DNA of 64,000 nt from Quercus robur (lineage: Eukaryota; Streptophyta; Magnoliopsida; Fagales; Fagaceae). Shown piece after piece: positions 61,615 to 64,000 of the stretch; within the stretch, counting starts at the first letter, position 1, and each line of letters begins with the position of its first letter. The DNA lies in assembly GCF_932294415.1 (NCBI RefSeq), contig NC_065537.1, forward strand, positions 8,350,349-8,414,348, read 5' to 3'. A model generated the notes under the pieces. It saw nothing but the letters and a program-made list of their open reading frames with translations. It was not told where the DNA came from and ran no database searches. The position numbers and the translations under genes are program-made.

Positions 61615-63810
61615 ATGAGGAACACATTGGACATCCATACGGTGGCCAATTGTTACACTGCACAACTGCAACTATATTGCTCCCAAAGGTCAAGCTCTTA
61701 CTGCATAGCTCAAACCATCCATGCCCATATGATAGCTTCTGGGTTCAAGCCACACCACATCCTCAACTGTCTTATGGATATCTATTGTAAATCATCCAAT
61801 ATTGCCTATGCTAGCCAACTGTTCAACAAAATTCCCGAACCACATAAAGTTGCAAGAATGACATTGATTACTGCATTCTACTACAAGAAGTCTAAAGGTA
61901 GCTTAGGAAGTATTTGGTGGAATCCCACTCGGTATGCGAGACACTGTTTTTTACAATGCAATGATCACAGGTTATTCCCACTACAATGATGGCCATGCTG
62001 CTATTCAACTCTTTTGTGATATGAGGTGAGACAAACTTAGGCCTGAAAATTTCACTTTCACTAGTGTTCTTGGAGTGTTGGTGCTAATAGTCGAGGATGA
62101 AAAGCATTGCCAACAAAAATGCGTTGTGCCGTGCTAAAGCCAGGAACAGGGTTCGTTAGTTCAGTGTTGAATGCGCTTATATCCACTTATGTTCGGTGTG
62201 CATCTTCACCATTAGTATCATTTTCTTTATTAATGGGTGCAGCTAAAATGTTGTTTGATGAGATGACAGAGAAGGATGAGTTAACATGGACAACAATTAT
62301 TACAGGGTATGTGAGGAAAGGTGATCTTGATGCAGACCGTGCAATTCTTGATGGCATGACTGAAAATATGGGGGTTGCATGGAATCCAATGATTTTGGGT
62401 TATGTGCAACATGGTTTTATTCATGAGTTTACCCACACGAGTGTAATAAGTGCTTGCACTAATGCTGGATTGTTCAAACATGGAAAGCAAGTGCATGCTT
62501 TCATTTTGAAAACAGAAGAGAATCCTAAACCAGAATTTTTGCTGTCTCTAAATAATGCATTAGTTACACTATACTGGAAATGTGGTAAAGTTGATGAGGC
62601 AAGGAACATTTTTGATAATATGCTCATAAAAAATCTTGTTTCATGGAATGAAATCTTGTCTGCATCTGTTAATTTAGGGCACATTGTGGAAGCTAAGTCC
62701 TTTTTAAAGGAGATGCCTGAGAGGAATCTTCTGGCATGGACAATGATGATATCTGGTTTAGCACAAAATGGCTTTGGGGAAGAAGGTTTGAAGTTATTCA
62801 ACCAAATGAGAATAGAGGGTTTTGAGCCATATGATTCTGCATTTGTTGGAGAAATTACATCTTGTGCAGTGCTGGGAGCTTTGGAGCATGAACGTCAACT
62901 CCATGCTCAACTAGTTCAGCTAGGGCATGATACAAGCCTCTCAGCTGGAAATGCAATTATCACATTGTACGTGAGATGTGGCATTGTTGAGGCTACAAAT
63001 TGTGTGTTCCTTACAATGCCTATCTAGATTGAGTACCTTGGAATGCCATGATTGCTGCTTTAGGGCAACATGGACATGGTCTGCAAGCAATAGTACTTTT
63101 TGAACAGATGTTGAAGGAAGATATAGTGCCCGATCTGATAACTTTTCTCACAATTCTCTCTGCTTCTAGCCATGTTGGTTTAGTCAAAGAAGGACATTGT
63201 TATTTCAATTCAATGCAGGTTTGTTACGATATAGTCCTGGGTGAAGATCATTATGCTCGATTGATTGATTTGTTGGTTTGAGCTGGGAAGTTTTCAGAGG
63301 CAATTGATGTGATTGAATCAATGCCTTTTGAGCCGGGTGCACCAATTTGGAAGGCTCTTCTTGCTGGTTGCTGGATGTATGGGAACATGGATTTGGGGAT
63401 TCAAGCTGCTGAACGACTTTTTGAACTAATGCCACAGCATGATAGGAACTATGTACTTTTGTCAAACATATATGCCACTGCAGGCAGGTTGATTGATGCA
63501 GCTAAGGTGCGGAAATTAATGGGGGACTGGGGGATTAAGAAAGAGCCTGGTTGTAGATGGATTGAGGTTTAAAGCAAGGTTCATAAGAGGTTGCTGATAC
63601 TGTGCATAATTATCTTGAGCAATTGGCATTTGAAATGAGAAAACTTGGGTGTGTCCTTAACACAAAGTATGTGCTGCACAATATGGAGTATGAGCATAAG
63701 GATTCTGTCTTGTAACTCATAGTGAGAAGCTTGTGGTTGGGCTTATGAAGATTCCTCTAGGAGCCACAATTAGGGTTTTCTAGAACCTTAGGATTTGTGG
63801 CAATTACTGG
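61615..63810 (+). pseudogene. PPR protein, DYW subclass, decayed (At1g25360-like)
   Basis: The start at 61615 gives MRNTLDIHTVANCYTAQLQL, close to the N-terminus of the Arabidopsis At1g25360 family of organelle RNA-binding PPR proteins. PPR motifs follow through the E region (EPGCRWIEV at about 63550), and traces of the E+/DYW approach (YLEQLAFEMRKLG, LMKIPLGATIRVF) are readable to about 63810; the DYW end itself is not seen. Lesions include frame changes near 61900-61940, 62110-62120 and 63015-63025, TGA at 62027-62029, 63030-63032 and 63279-63281, and TAA at 63570-63572. There are no introns, as usual for PPR genes, so a retrocopy is not implied. It is clearly non-functional. Confidence 0.92.
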
Positions 63811-64000
63811 TAGCCGGATATTTTGTCTACCAATTATCTTGAGGAAGGTTACTGTCAAAAACAGAAAGCCCCGTTCTTCACTTGTTCTTTTTTGCAGCCC
63901 CATGGTGGGAATTTATAAAATGGACGATCATGCCAGCTATTGATCCAACTACTCAAACATATAATTACCTCGAAACGACTTTTAGAAAACTACATAGAGG
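63811..64000. other. Window end, nothing recognised
   Basis: The expected DYW-domain sequence does not continue here; no other feature was seen. Confidence 0.4.

Overview
This is nuclear DNA of a flowering plant, most likely a woody eudicot. The evidence is plant-type LINEs with DUF4283 ORF1, a Tat-type Ty3/Gypsy element with an antisense ORF, an endogenous caulimovirid, plant-type MULE, Tourist and hAT elements, a DYW-class PPR pseudogene and an intron-containing VPS4/SKD1-like gene. The exact species cannot be read from the window; several repeat tails resemble those of Fagaceae, but that is an impression only.

Layout. 1-4066: AT-rich spacer with a Tourist MITE (1285-1412), two exons of a pirin gene (minus, 2161-2339) and a cluster of short tandem duplications (2.0-3.5 kb). 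4067-10304: a broken endogenous caulimovirid, mostly on the minus strand, with one arm inverted. 10582-16772: a near full-length L1-type LINE on the plus strand with a perfect 14-bp target-site duplication (TSD). 17456-27212: a broken Tat-type Ty3/Gypsy element (minus) with 480-bp LTRs, a 5-bp TSD and a spliced antisense ORF. 27963-29422 and 33699-39786: two copies of one host segment (X1, X2) flanking a non-autonomous LTR element (about 29423-33698) that carries eight 80-bp repeats. X2 has gained a 4.4-kb inverted-repeat MULE (35020-39418) and a 222-bp MULE MITE (39453-39674); X1 preserves both empty sites.

39979-40485 encodes a proline-rich, probably membrane-anchored protein with a TATA box upstream. 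40982-41121 is a short truncated LINE. 44672-47000 is a Copia relic interrupted by a 1.4-kb hAT-like element (45510-46920). 47477-47733 is a third paralogous host segment that preserves the empty site of the Gypsy element. 50351-54202 is the best host gene: an eight-exon, 401-residue VPS4/SKD1-like AAA ATPase (minus) with a LINE insertion in intron 3. 59738-60637 is a Harbinger-type element with an extremely CpG-rich core, and 61615-63810 is a PPR-DYW pseudogene.

How it fits together. Gene content is low; most of the window records nested insertion and local duplication. Because the host segment exists in several copies, four insertions can be defined to the base by comparison inside the window. 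No operon-like or pathway relationship between the genes is visible.
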